A DNA stretch of 64,000 bases from Hymenobacter mucosus (GTDB taxonomy: Bacteria > Bacteroidota > Bacteroidia > Cytophagales > Hymenobacteraceae), in the NCBI RefSeq assembly GCF_900188255.1, contig NZ_FZNS01000001.1:806001-870000 (forward strand), read 5' to 3'. The translations under genes and the position numbers were made by a program. The notes under the pieces are model-generated. The model searched no databases, was not told the origin of the DNA, and saw only the letters and a program-made list of their open reading frames with translations. Of the stretch, positions 1 through 9,208 are shown in pieces (position 1 is the stretch's first letter; each line of letters begins with the position of its first letter).

Positions 1-1
1 G

Positions 2-1663
2 GGCACCGTGGCTATTGCCTACCACAACCAAAGCCCCGATTCGTTGCGGCAGATCTTGTTCAAGCTCTATCCCAACCTGTATCAAAAAGGCGCAGCCCGC
101 GCTTCCTCCATTAGCCCGGAAGACGTGAGCGAAGGGGTGCAGATTACGCAGCTAACCGTCAATGGGCGGAATATCGACGTAGCTACCTTGCGCCCCGACG
201 CCACCAACCTATCGGTACCCCTGCAGCGCGCTATTGGGTCCAAGCAAACCGCCCAGGTATCGGTTACCTACTCCTACGTTCTCAACAAAGGCTCGCACAC
301 CCGCACTGGTGAAGTAGAACCCAACGCCGACTTCGTGGCCTACTTCTTTCCGCGCATTGCGGTGTACGATGATATTGACGGCTGGAACCGCAACCCCTAC
401 CTCGGCTCCCAGGAGTTCTACAACGACTTCGCCAACTTCTCGGCCGACATTACCGTGCCCAAGGGCTTTGTGGTGTGGGCCACCGGCGACCTGACCAATG
501 CCAGCAAAGTCCTCACAAAAAAATACGCTAAACGCTTGCAGGATGCGGAGAAAAAGGACGGCATCACCAGCATCATCACCGAGGAAGACCTTACCCGCCA
601 CGATATTACCGCTTCAAGCCCCCAAAACACTTGGCACTTCGAAGCCAAGAACGTAACCGACTTTGTATTTGCTACTACTGACCACTACGTGTGGCAAGCC
701 AGCAGCCTGGTAGTAGACCCGGCCACCAAGCGCCGCACTCGCGTAGATGCCGTGTACAACACCAACCACAAGGACTACGAGGAAGTGATTCAGTTCGCCC
801 GCAAAACGGTGGAAGCTATGTCCTACACCTTTCCTAAGTGGCCCTTTCCCTACTCCCACGAGACGATCTTCGATGGTCTCGACCAGATGGAGTATCCCAT
901 GATGGTGAACGACAACCCCGTTTCGTCGCGCCAGGATGCTATTACCCTCACCGACCACGAGATATTTCACACGATGTTCCCGTTTTATATGGGCATCAAC
1001 GAAACCAAGTACGGCTGGATGGATGAAGGCTGGGCGACTATTGGTGAGTGGCTGATTTCGGGTATCATCGACCCCAAGCTAGACGACGACTACGGCATTG
1101 CACCCTACGCCGCCGCGGCCGCTACCGAAGTAGACTTGCCCATTATCACGCTTAGCACCCAGCAAACCGGCACGGCTTTCTTTCTCAACTCCTACCCCAA
1201 GCCGGGCCTGGGCTACCTCTACGTGAAGGATATGCTGGGCGACGAGCTGTTCACCAAGGCCTTACATACCTACATCCGCAACTGGAATGGTAAGCACCCC
1301 ATGCCCTTTGACTTCTTCAACTCCATGAACGCCGGGGCGGGCCGCAACCTTAACTGGTTCTGGCAGCGCTGGTTTTTCGACAGCGGCTACCCCGACCTCG
1401 CCATTCAAGCCGTCACGAAGACCGGCGCTGGCTACGATGTGGTAGTCGAATCCAAAGGCACTAAACCTGTTCCCGTGGACGTGACGGTAACCTTCGCCGA
1501 CAACTCTACGGAGAAACTGCACCGCACTATTGCCGTTTGGGAATCTGGGGCCCACACCGTTACGATGCCCATAGCTACTACCAAAGCCGTAAAGCAAGTG
1601 AAGCTCGGTGCTACCCTCGTACCCGACAGCTACCCCAAAGACAACGTGTGGGAGGCGAAGTAG
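2..1663 (+). CDS. M1 family metallopeptidase, C-terminal part (5' end cut by window)
   Basis: Zinc aminopeptidase-type protein. The reading frame is open to the left edge, so the true start lies outside; the GTG at 8 is only the first possible start inside. Counting from that GTG, the zinc motif HEIFH is at residues 317-321 and the third ligand Glu is at about 340 in GWMDEGWA, the HExxH-x18-E spacing of gluzincins. QMEYPMM at about 293-299 occupies the place of the GxMEN substrate-binding loop. The extra C-terminal beta domain (about 450-551) is usual in Bacteroidota members. Such proteins are normally exported and trim peptides N-terminally; the signal peptide would be outside the window. 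It is convergent with the next gene and shares a terminator with it. Confidence 0.9.
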   Translation, partial: GTVAIAYHNQSPDSLRQILFKLYPNLYQKGAARASSISPEDVSEGVQITQLTVNGRNIDVATLRPDATNLSVPLQRAIGSKQTAQVSVTYSYVLNKGSHTRTGEVEPNADFVAYFFPRIAVYDDIDGWNRNPYLGSQEFYNDFANFSADITVPKGFVVWATGDLTNASKVLTKKYAKRLQDAEKKDGITSIITEEDLTRHDITASSPQNTWHFEAKNVTDFVFATTDHYVWQASSLVVDPATKRRTRVDAVYNTNHKDYEEVIQFARKTVEAMSYTFPKWPFPYSHETIFDGLDQMEYPMMVNDNPVSSRQDAITLTDHEIFHTMFPFYMGINETKYGWMDEGWATIGEWLISGIIDPKLDDDYGIAPYAAAAATEVDLPIITLSTQQTGTAFFLNSYPKPGLGYLYVKDMLGDELFTKALHTYIRNWNGKHPMPFDFFNSMNAGAGRNLNWFWQRWFFDSGYPDLAIQAVTKTGAGYDVVVESKGTKPVPVDVTVTFADNSTEKLHRTIAVWESGAHTVTMPIATTKAVKQVKLGATLVPDSYPKDNVWEAK

Positions 1664-1820
1664 CCGCAGCGGTGCGCTCCCATCATTCAGGAGAATAGCT
1701 AACGCTCAGTGTTGGTATGCGGAGTACCCATGTGAGACTGATAAAGATCAACACGTGTTAGCTTGTGGCTTTACCCCTCCTGTACTACACCCGAAAATAT
1801 CTAGATATATAACTGAACAC

Positions 1821-1853
1821 AGAAAAGGCCCGCCTATATAGGCGGGCCTTTCT
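1821..1853. terminator. bidirectional intrinsic terminator
   Basis: Perfect inverted repeat with arms AGAAAAGGCCCGCC-type and GGCGGGCCTTTCT around a TATATA loop, A-rich on the left and T-rich on the right. It sits between two convergent genes, so it can serve both strands. Confidence 0.8.
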
Positions 1854-1872
1854 ATTGGCTAAATCTATCAGC

Positions 1873-3096
1873 TTACAGGTGGGCGATGGGGTCGGCGTTG
1901 CCGTCTGGGTCGCTTTTCACAGTACCGCTGGTGGTGAAGCTCTTGCCCTTGATAAGCAGAACACCGGCCATGTGCGGAGTAGCCATAGAAGTACCGCTGA
2001 TGGTGTTGTAGCCCCCGTTCAGCCAGGTAGACTGAATGCTAACGCCGGGCATGCAGTAGTCCACGGGTGGGTTGCCGTAGTTAGAGAACGAAGCCCACGT
2101 ATCGGTGCTATTCATGGCCGAGATAGTGTAGATGTTGGCCCCGTTCACGCGAGCTGGCGAGTGGTTGTTGGCGTTGTCAGTTTCGTTGCCAGCCGCCAGC
2201 GCGAAAAGCACTCCACCTGCCGAAGCACGCAGCACGGCATCATCCAGCGCCTGCGAAACCCCGCCGCCAAGGCTCATGTTGGCTACGTCGCCGGCTTTGC
2301 CATTGGCGCCTACGTAGTCAACCCCCGCAATAACACCGGAATTGGAGCCGCTGCCCCGAGAGTCGAGCACCCGGACGGCTACTACCGTGGCGTTGGCTGC
2401 CACACCTACTACCCCAATGGTGTTGTTCTTGGCGCCAATGGTGCCCGCTACGTGGGTACCGTGGCCATTACCGTCGTCTGGCGAGGCATAATTGGCGCCG
2501 CTGGTCAGGAATGACTTGGAGCGGGTTACGTCCACGTTTAGGTCGGGGTGGTCTAGGTCAATGCCTGTGTCGATAACCCAAGCCGTTTTGCCAGTACCGT
2601 CGGCCGTACCCACGCGGGTGATACCGTACGGAGTTGTTTGGGCGGGCTGCGTAGTGCCACCACCGGCTGGCTTACCCAGCGAGATTACTCGGTCTTGCTC
2701 CACATAAGCTACCCGCTCGTCGGCGCGCAGCTGATTGGCTTCGGCGGCGCTCAGGGCAGCCGAGAAGCCTTTCAGGGCATGCCCATAGGCATAGCCCAGG
2801 GCTTGCGCGTTGGCCCCGCGGGCTTTCAAAATGCCTTGCCCTACTTCTTTTACTTTTCTTACTTTTTCCGAGTACGATTCACTTCCACTAAGCCCAACAG
2901 CACCATCTTTCAGCACCACAATGTACTGACCTGCAATCACGTCACCCTCACTTTTGGCTTCACTGCTGCTTTGCGCTACGGTGCTTTCGGCAGGCTGAAC
3001 TGCATCTTCTGAGCAGGCAGTAAAGGTAGCGCTGGCAGCAATTGCGGAGGCGCTCAGGAGCCAAGCTAGACGGGCATTACGTTGATTCTTCTGCAT
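1873..3096 (-). CDS. S8 family serine peptidase (subtilase) lipoprotein
   Basis: Secreted subtilisin-like protease of 407 aa. The N-terminus has a positive start, a hydrophobic stretch and FTAC at residues 25-28, which reads as a lipobox with Cys28. An inhibitor I9-like propeptide follows ([10 protein letters not shown] at about 56-65 to YVEQDR at about 131-136). The catalytic triad is visible: Asp176 in VIDTGID, His212 in GHGTHVAG, Ser370 in SGTSMATPH, with oxyanion Asn303 in AAGN. Substrate and activation cannot be told from sequence. It is a paralogue-like partner of the subtilase at 25740-27257. The long AT-rich region upstream separates it from the divergent rnpB. Confidence 0.93.
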   Translation of the reverse strand: MQKNQRNARLAWLLSASAIAASATFTACSEDAVQPAESTVAQSSSEAKSEGDVIAGQYIVVLKDGAVGLSGSESYSEKVRKVKEVGQGILKARGANAQALGYAYGHALKGFSAALSAAEANQLRADERVAYVEQDRVISLGKPAGGGTTQPAQTTPYGITRVGTADGTGKTAWVIDTGIDLDHPDLNVDVTRSKSFLTSGANYASPDDGNGHGTHVAGTIGAKNNTIGVVGVAANATVVAVRVLDSRGSGSNSGVIAGVDYVGANGKAGDVANMSLGGGVSQALDDAVLRASAGGVLFALAAGNETDNANNHSPARVNGANIYTISAMNSTDTWASFSNYGNPPVDYCMPGVSIQSTWLNGGYNTISGTSMATPHMAGVLLIKGKSFTTSGTVKSDPDGNADPIAHL

Positions 3097-3515
3097 TCTA
3101 CTAGGGTAAAAAGTGGAAAGAAGGGAACGGAACTGACACGAGCAGTACGCCGGAGTTTGGTGTGCAGGACGCTAGTAAGTCCTATTAGGTAGCTCCGGCT
3201 ACTCCTTATGAATTTGTTTAGCCAAAGTAGAAATTTCATGAAACAATCATCTCCATCTACTACAAGTATTCGCAAGTATAGCTCATCATTACTATCAAAA
3301 TAACAGATAAAACAGCCATATTCTGCTACAATGACATATTATAGCATCATTAATAAAATTATGATAATCTATAAATTACTATATAATTCCTCGTTTCACT
3401 TCATTACCAAAGCACTATTTATCATCAGATAAATCATATTTTTTCAACACTACTCTGTCTGTTGTATAATTCACGGTATCTGAAGGAATACATCAGTATT
3501 TGAGCACGAAGCGTA
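3097..3515. other. AT-rich intergenic region between subtilase gene and rnpB
   Basis: About 420 bp, visibly richer in A and T than its surroundings and without a supportable ORF. It should hold the promoter of the minus-strand subtilase, but I see no clear TAnnTTTG box on that strand. Nothing else recognisable. Confidence 0.5.
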
Positions 3516-3523
3516 TATCTTTG
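3516..3523 (+). promoter_or_regulatory. -7 box of the rnpB promoter
   Basis: TATCTTTG matches the Bacteroidota -7 consensus TAnnTTTG exactly and ends 5 nt before the first base of the P1 helix of RNase P RNA, the expected distance to a start site. A TTTG at 3499-3502 is only 13 bp upstream, so the -33 element is unclear. Confidence 0.7.
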
Positions 3524-3527
3524 CGCC

Positions 3528-3916
3528 GTGATGAGTCGCCCCACCGCGGCGCTGCAAAGCGACGAGGAAAGTCCGGGCAACACAGAGCACCCTGCTTCCT
3601 AACGGGAAGGACTGGTGCGCGTAAAGCAATCCAGGACAGCTAGTACCACAGAAAACTACCGCCTACGTCGCCTTCGGGTGGCCGGTAAGGGTGAAAAGGT
3701 GCGGTAAGAGCGCACCAGCGGCTGGGCAACCACGCCGGCTGGGTAAACCTCAGGGGTTGAAAGACCAAATAAGCTGGCATGTAGCTCTTCGGAACTGCAC
3801 CGGGCGGCTCGTTCGGCGCCAGCGGGTAGGTTGATAGAGCCTTTCCGTGAGGACTGGCCTAGATAAATGGTGGGGCCGCGGCAACGCGGACAAAACCCGG
3901 CTTACAGACTCGTCAC
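3528..3916 (+). ncRNA. rnpB: RNase P RNA, bacterial type A
   Basis: Catalytic RNA of RNase P, which cuts the 5' leader from tRNA precursors. The P4-region signature GAGGAAAGTCCGGGC lies near 3569-3583 and the conserved 3' segment ACAAAACCCGGCTTACAG near 3889-3906. The ends are set by the P1 helix: GTGATGAGTC (3528-3537) pairs with GACTCGTCAC (3907-3916) with a single G-U pair. The length of about 389 nt is normal. A strong terminator follows directly. Confidence 0.95.
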
Positions 3917-3926
3917 CCGTATTAAG

Positions 3927-3966
3927 CGGCCGCTGCACCTTCGAGCGAGGTGCGGCGGCCGTTTTC
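3927..3966 (+). terminator. intrinsic terminator of rnpB
   Basis: 14-bp GC-rich stem (3927-3940 with 3948-3961, one G-T pair), 7-nt loop, then TTTT. It ends 37 bp before the start of the next gene. Confidence 0.85.
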
Positions 3967-4002
3967 AGTTATTGTACCAAGCCTCTTTTCCACACTTGCT
4001 GC

Positions 4003-6621
4003 ATGTTTCACTTACTACCAACTACTTCCTCCAAAACCCTTGCCCGAAGCTTCTGGGGGTTTCTTCTATTGCTGGGGCTTTTCTCGCATTCGTCAGTAGC
4101 CCAAACCACCCCACCTGCCGCCGATGTGTACGTGGACCCCGCCGGCGTACTGCGCTGGCAAGGTAGCCGCCAAGAGGTAGCCTTGTTTGGGGTAAACTAC
4201 ACTACCCCCTTTGCCTATTCATACCGGGCGCACAGCCAGGTGGGCAGCAATCTAGAACAGGCCATCAGGCAGGATGTATACCACCTGTCGCGGCTGGGCA
4301 TTGATGCCTTCCGCCTCCACGTGTGGGACGTAGAAATTACTGACACGGCGGGCAATCTGCTGCAGAACGAGCACCTGCGCCTGCTCGACTTTCTGATTCA
4401 ACAGCTCAAGCAGCGGCACATCAAAATTCTGCTGACGCCCATTGCGTACTGGGGCAATGGCTACCCCGAGCCGGACGTGAACATGACGGGCTTTTCCTCT
4501 ATCTACTCCAAGGATCAAGCGTACCGCAACCCGCGCGCCATTCGGGCCCAGGAAAACTATCTGGCCCAGTTCCTGAACCACCGCAACGCATACACGGGCC
4601 TTCTCAACCGCGAGGACCCCGACATTATTGCGTATGAAGTATGCAACGAGCCCCGCTACGTGCAGCCAGAAGCGGAAGTAGCCAGCTTTGTACGGCGCAT
4701 GGTAACGGCTATGCGGAGCACCGGCTACCGCAAGCCCATCTTCTACAACATTGCGGAAAGCCCAGTGGTAGCCAACGCCATTCTGGACAGCCCCGTGGAC
4801 GGCTTCACCTTTCAGTGGTACCCTTCGGGGTTAGTGAACGGGCACAGCCTGCGCGGCAACCCGCTGCCCTTCGTAGACCAGTACCCCACTCCTTACCGCC
4901 AAGACCCGCGCTTCACCCGCAAGCCGCACCTGGTGTATGAGTTTGAGTCGGGCGACATTCTGCAACCCCTCATGTACCCAGTGATGGCCCGCAGCTTCCG
5001 CAGTGCGGGCTTCCAGTGGGCCACCCAGTTTGCGTACGACCCGCTGGCTCTTGCCTTTGCCAATACCGAGTACCAAACGCACTACCTGAACCTGGCTTAC
5101 ACGCCCGCAAAGGCTCTTAGTCTGCTCATTGCGGGTCGCGTGTTTCGCCAAACCTCGCGTGGCCAGCAGTTTCCGGCTTACCCCCAGGATTCCTCGTTTA
5201 ACAACGTGCGAGTGAGCTACCGGAATGGACTGAGCGAGTTGAATACAACGGAAGAGTTCTTGTACACAGGCTCTACAACGACTACCCCGCGCAAGCCCGC
5301 CTCCCTCCAACGCATAGCTGGCACGGGTTCTTCTGCCGTGGCTACCTACGAGGGTACGGGCGCCTACTTCCTCGACCGGCTAGCGGCGGGCGTGTGGCGG
5401 CTGGAAGTAATGCCCGACGTCGTAGCCCTACACGACCCGTTTGCGACTACCTCGCTACGGCAACCCGTGACGCGCATAGTCTGGAATACGCAGCCGCTAC
5501 GCCTAGCCTTACCGGGGCTAGGTACCGATTATACAGTGCGGGGTCTGAACGAAGGCAACACTTTTCAGGCACAAGCCACCAATGGCACTGTGCGCCTGCA
5601 GCCGGGCGTGTACCTAGTAGCGGCGCGGGGCAAGAAAACGTCCTCATTCACTGCCCAAACCAAGCTGGGCTCCATTCAGCTAGGCGAGTTTGTGGCCCCA
5701 CCAGCTACTACTTTGCCAGCCCAGGTAGTGCACACCTCCCCCGGGCAGGTGGTAGCCGGGCAGCCAACCACACTCCGGGCTACCGTTGCGGGGGCTACCG
5801 CCACCGACTCCCTGCTGCTGATAGCACAGCATTTCTACGGCCAAACGCGCACCATTCCTATGCGCCGCCCCACGCTTACTACCGCCGAGGCTACCGTGCC
5901 AGCCGACTTGCTGTATCCTGGTTTGCTGCGCTACTGGATTGTAGTACAACACGAAGGAAAGCACACCACTTTCCCGGGTGCTTTCCCGGGTAATCCGCGC
6001 CAGTGGGACTACTCGCCCCAGGACCATTGGGAAGCACCCATTGTAGCAGCTGGTGCGGCCTTACCCCTCTTTCGGGCTCAGGCCGACCAACGCCGAGTAG
6101 AAGCCGGGGGCATCAACGGGGGCGGCTGGTCTGACTATGTTACCACACCTGTTGGTCAGCTTGCCTTGCGTCTTCTGCAGGCACCTCCTGCCCCAGCGCC
6201 TACCACGCCCGCCGTGGCACCCGTGGCTTTTCTGCGCGCCTATTTCGCCGACCGCCTCGCTGACCGCAGCGCCCATGTGGGAGCATTCCGGGAAGTGGTG
6301 CTGCGCGGGCGCCGGGGCGCGGGCGCCGGACCAGTTGAGGTAGTATTCACCACCCGCGACGCGGCCGCCTACGTAGCTACAGTAGAGCTAGGAAACGAGA
6401 TGCAAGAGGTACGCATTCCCCTGACGGCGTTCCGGCCCGGTGCCCAGCTCCTACTGCCACGACCCTACCCCAGCTTTTTGCCCCTCACCTTCCAAGCGTC
6501 TGGCCCGGCTACTCTCCCGCTGGCACAGGCCGAGGTGCTGCAAGTACTGCTCCATGCAGCCCCGGCCGCAGCGGGCACCAGCCGGCCTTTCCTTGATATT
6601 GAATCCATTGAGTTGCGCTAG
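4003..6621 (+). CDS. secreted clan GH-A (GH5-like) glycoside hydrolase with C-terminal beta domains
   Basis: 872 aa exported glycosidase. I chose ATG 4003 because the frame upstream runs through rnpB and its terminator, and residues 1-34 from here form a good signal peptide ending SVAQ. A TIM-barrel fits about 40-370: acid/base Glu216 in the motif CNEP, candidate nucleophile Glu313 in VYEFE, and NYTTPF at the barrel start. The remaining 500 residues are beta-rich. The last ~150 aa (PLFRAQ... to FLDIESIELR) look like a CBM11/CIA30-type jelly roll. Substrate is uncertain; related Bacteroidota proteins are annotated only as cellulase-family or secreted proteins. It appears to be monocistronic. 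Confidence 0.8.
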   Translation: MFHLLPTTSSKTLARSFWGFLLLLGLFSHSSVAQTTPPAADVYVDPAGVLRWQGSRQEVALFGVNYTTPFAYSYRAHSQVGSNLEQAIRQDVYHLSRLGIDAFRLHVWDVEITDTAGNLLQNEHLRLLDFLIQQLKQRHIKILLTPIAYWGNGYPEPDVNMTGFSSIYSKDQAYRNPRAIRAQENYLAQFLNHRNAYTGLLNREDPDIIAYEVCNEPRYVQPEAEVASFVRRMVTAMRSTGYRKPIFYNIAESPVVANAILDSPVDGFTFQWYPSGLVNGHSLRGNPLPFVDQYPTPYRQDPRFTRKPHLVYEFESGDILQPLMYPVMARSFRSAGFQWATQFAYDPLALAFANTEYQTHYLNLAYTPAKALSLLIAGRVFRQTSRGQQFPAYPQDSSFNNVRVSYRNGLSELNTTEEFLYTGSTTTTPRKPASLQRIAGTGSSAVATYEGTGAYFLDRLAAGVWRLEVMPDVVALHDPFATTSLRQPVTRIVWNTQPLRLALPGLGTDYTVRGLNEGNTFQAQATNGTVRLQPGVYLVAARGKKTSSFTAQTKLGSIQLGEFVAPPATTLPAQVVHTSPGQVVAGQPTTLRATVAGATATDSLLLIAQHFYGQTRTIPMRRPTLTTAEATVPADLLYPGLLRYWIVVQHEGKHTTFPGAFPGNPRQWDYSPQDHWEAPIVAAGAALPLFRAQADQRRVEAGGINGGGWSDYVTTPVGQLALRLLQAPPAPAPTTPAVAPVAFLRAYFADRLADRSAHVGAFREVVLRGRRGAGAGPVEVVFTTRDAAAYVATVELGNEMQEVRIPLTAFRPGAQLLLPRPYPSFLPLTFQASGPATLPLAQAEVLQVLLHAAPAAAGTSRPFLDIESIELR

Positions 6622-6723
6622 CCTGTAATCTGCACACGGCGGAGAGCCGCTGCCCCAGAGCAAACCGAGCGCATTGCGTAGCAATTGCACGCGGCAACAC
6701 ACCAACCCGACGACCGTTTTCGT

Positions 6724-6731
6724 TACTTTCG
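6724..6731 (+). promoter_or_regulatory. possible -7 box of the response regulator gene
   Basis: TACTTTCG, one base from TAnnTTTG, 23 nt before the ATG at 6755. No clear -33 element. Confidence 0.4.
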
Positions 6732-6754
6732 CTGCCAACTCCTGTTCTTAGCTC

Positions 6755-7912
6755 ATGCCTCGCATTCTAATTATTGACGACGAAAAAGCCATTCGGCACA
6801 CGCTGAAGGAAATCCTGGAATATGAAAGCTACCAGGTAGACCAGGCCGAGGACGGTCCTACGGGCCTCGACATGCTCATCCGCGACAAATACGATGTGGT
6901 GCTATGCGACATCAAAATGCCCAAAATGGATGGCATTGAGGTACTGGAGCGGGCCCGTATTGTGGCGCCCGATGCCGCCTTCATTATGGTGTCGGCGCAT
7001 GGCAATGTAGAAATGGCCGTAGATGCCACCAAGAAAGGCGCCTATGACTTTCTGCAGAAGCCCCCAGATCTGAACCGGCTGTTGGTAACAGTGCGCAATG
7101 CCTTAGACCGCACAAAGCTGGTAACGGAAACCAAAACGCTCAAAAAGAAGATTGCTAAGAGTTCGGAAATGGTGGGCGATTCTGCTGCACTAGGAGCCGT
7201 TCGTAAGGCCATCGAAAAGGTAGCCCCTACTGATGCCCGCGTTCTTATTACTGGCCCCAATGGTGCGGGTAAGGAAATGGTGGCCCGTCAACTCCACGAG
7301 CAAAGCAACCGCGCCAGCGGACCCATGGTGGAAGTAAACTGCGCTGCCATTCCCTCGGAGCTGATTGAATCGGAGCTGTTCGGCCACGAGAAAGGTTCCT
7401 TTACCTCAGCGGTAAAGCAGCGCATTGGCAAGTTTGAGCAAGCCGACGGTGGCACGCTGTTCCTAGACGAAATAGGCGACATGAGCCTTTCGGCCCAGGC
7501 CAAGGTGCTGCGTGCCTTGCAGGAAAACAAGATAACCCGCGTAGGTGGCGAAAAGGAAATTTCGGTAAACGTGCGCGTGCTGGCAGCAACCAACAAAGAC
7601 TTGCTGCAGGAAATTGCAGACAAGAACTTCCGCGAGGATCTGTACCACCGCCTCTCCGTTATCCTGATTCAGGTTCCGGCCCTGAATGACCGGCGCGAGG
7701 ATATTCCAGCCCTTATTGAGAAGTTCCTGCAAGATATTGCCAACGACTACGGTAACAAAGCCAAGAAAGTAGATGCTGCGGCCCTCAAATACCTGCAAAG
7801 CCTCGACTGGCGCGGCAATATTCGGGAACTGCGTAACGTGGTAGAGCGCCTCGTCATCATGAGCGACGCTACCATTACGGAAGCTGATGCCCGCGCCTTT
7901 GCCGGCAAGTAG
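6755..7912 (+). CDS. NtrC-type response regulator (receiver + AAA+) lacking a DNA-binding domain
   Basis: 385 aa. The receiver domain (1-120) has Asp52 as phosphorylation site in VLCDIKMP. The AAA+ domain (about 137-365) has a Walker A variant GPNGAGKE (167-174), Walker B TLFLDEIGD (about 234-242) and the arginine-containing FREDLYHRL (292-300). Two departures from canonical sigma-54 activators are clear. The sigma-54-contact loop GAFTGA reads GSFTSA (214-219), and the protein ends at residue 385 with no Fis-type helix-turn-helix. It may work from solution on RNA polymerase, or may no longer act through sigma-54. No partner histidine kinase lies beside it. Confidence 0.9.
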   Translation: MPRILIIDDEKAIRHTLKEILEYESYQVDQAEDGPTGLDMLIRDKYDVVLCDIKMPKMDGIEVLERARIVAPDAAFIMVSAHGNVEMAVDATKKGAYDFLQKPPDLNRLLVTVRNALDRTKLVTETKTLKKKIAKSSEMVGDSAALGAVRKAIEKVAPTDARVLITGPNGAGKEMVARQLHEQSNRASGPMVEVNCAAIPSELIESELFGHEKGSFTSAVKQRIGKFEQADGGTLFLDEIGDMSLSAQAKVLRALQENKITRVGGEKEISVNVRVLAATNKDLLQEIADKNFREDLYHRLSVILIQVPALNDRREDIPALIEKFLQDIANDYGNKAKKVDAAALKYLQSLDWRGNIRELRNVVERLVIMSDATITEADARAFAGK

Positions 7913-8008
7913 TCCTGTTACGGCTCCTTCGCCGGCTTTGAGTGCAAAAGGCTTGACTGCCTTATCTAGCTCTAGCTTCCGGAGGTAGGCGCCAGCTACC
8001 AAGCAAAC

Positions 8009-8061
8009 CCGCCCTGCTACTTAGCTCATATTGATGAGTTGGGTGGCAGGGCGGTCTGTTT
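8009..8061. terminator. intrinsic terminator between convergent genes
   Basis: Outer stem CCGCCCTGC / GCAGGGCGG (8009-8017 with 8046-8054) plus an inner stem CTCAT / ATGAG, followed by TCTGTTTT on the plus strand. Confidence 0.65.
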
Positions 8062-8082
8062 TAGGAGGGGCGCTTGTATTAG

Positions 8083-9087
8083 TTAAGTAGCCATCTGGTT
8101 ACAGCCGCGCACATCTGAGTTATCGAGGCGGCCAAGGACTTCAAAGGAGCCATCGAGATGACGGCGGGCTAGGTCCTTGGTTTCAATGAAAGCACAACTG
8201 TCGATGTTGGCTAAGTCAATAACGTTGAGCGCTCCGGCCGCTAAGCTTTCTGATACGGAGAAAGGATCTGACGGGTCGCGAAGTAGTATTTGCAGATGAG
8301 GGGGCGCGTGGAATCGACCGTCACCAAAGCTGTAGGCTTGGCCTAGCATTTCTGTCATACCATACTCCGAGTGAATTCCGGCGGGCCCAAACCCCTGCTG
8401 TAGTTCGTGGTGCAACTCTTCGCGGATCATTTCGCGGCGGCGGCCCTTCATGCCACCCGTTTCGAGCACCGTAAGGTCCAGCAGCTCGGGTTGGCCGGCA
8501 TAGGCGGCAGCAAAATCGAGCAGGGCGTAGCTTACCCCAATGAGTAGCACCTTGCGGTTTGCTTCTCTCTTTGCCTCGCCCAAGGCTTGCACCAGGGCGG
8601 CATGATCGTGCAGGAAAAAGGCCGGTTGGCGCTGCCCTGACTCGCGGGCGAAGTGCTCAACCATGGCCACCAACGACGAATTGCCTTGTTCTAAATACGA
8701 AGGTAACAAGGCTAGGATAGTCCAGCCAGTGAGTGGGCCATAGTAGCGCTCAAAAATGCGCGCCGCGTGGTGGCGGTACAGTTCAGGCTCGCGCACGAAG
8801 TGGTGGCTGCGCTGCTGCTGGGTGGTGCCACTACTCAGGAAGGTTTCCTGGGGCTCCCACTCATTGGCGGCGGTGCGCACGGCGTGGGTTTTAAAGAACT
8901 CAATGGGCAGAAATGGAATATCGGCTAGGTTCTCCACTTGCCGCAAGTCACGGCCCAGGGCGGTTAGGTACTCTTGGTAGGGTAGGCAGTTTTGAGCCTG
9001 GTAGCGAAATAGCGCCAGCGCCGCGGCGGGGGCAGTAGCGGCCGTGAGCTGGGGCAGAGCACTTAGGTAATCTTGACGGAAACTCAT
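8083..9087 (-). CDS. LuxE-like acyl-protein synthetase / acyltransferase
   Basis: 334 aa protein of the LuxE family, related to the ANL adenylating enzymes. The loop SSGTTQQQRSHH at about residues 86-97 matches the phosphate-binding Ser/Thr-Gly motif used to form acyl-adenylates, and HSEYGMTEMLGQAY (about 237-250) is the second conserved adenylation motif. In luminous bacteria LuxE activates fatty acids for the LuxC reductase. No luxCDAB genes are present here, so the acyl substrate is unknown. Free-standing LuxE-like genes are common in Bacteroidota. It is preceded on the minus strand by a short gap and a divergent lipoprotein gene. Confidence 0.85.
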   Translation of the reverse strand: MSFRQDYLSALPQLTAATAPAAALALFRYQAQNCLPYQEYLTALGRDLRQVENLADIPFLPIEFFKTHAVRTAANEWEPQETFLSSGTTQQQRSHHFVREPELYRHHAARIFERYYGPLTGWTILALLPSYLEQGNSSLVAMVEHFARESGQRQPAFFLHDHAALVQALGEAKREANRKVLLIGVSYALLDFAAAYAGQPELLDLTVLETGGMKGRRREMIREELHHELQQGFGPAGIHSEYGMTEMLGQAYSFGDGRFHAPPHLQILLRDPSDPFSVSESLAAGALNVIDLANIDSCAFIETKDLARRHLDGSFEVLGRLDNSDVRGCNQMAT

Positions 9088-9208
9088 TCGGAAGCGTCGG
9101 GGTTAGCGAAACGACATAACAATGGAAGCAGCAATTCGTTTGGTAGGAAGTTGTACCTTCCCACCGCGGCAGGCTCGCTTTTGCCACTCGCTTGAACGGT
9201 CTATTTCT

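Noticed and set aside
1855-2514. 219-codon plus-strand frame opposite the first subtilase
   Set aside because: Antisense shadow of the catalytic domain with intact Asp/His/Ser motifs.
3847-4002. Upstream in-frame extension of the clan GH-A gene
   Set aside because: It runs through the 3' part of RNase P RNA and its terminator; the ATG at 4003 starts a proper signal peptide.
8083-9087. Bioluminescence (lux) operon
   Set aside because: The neighbours are a response regulator and a lipoprotein; no luxA, B, C or D homologue.
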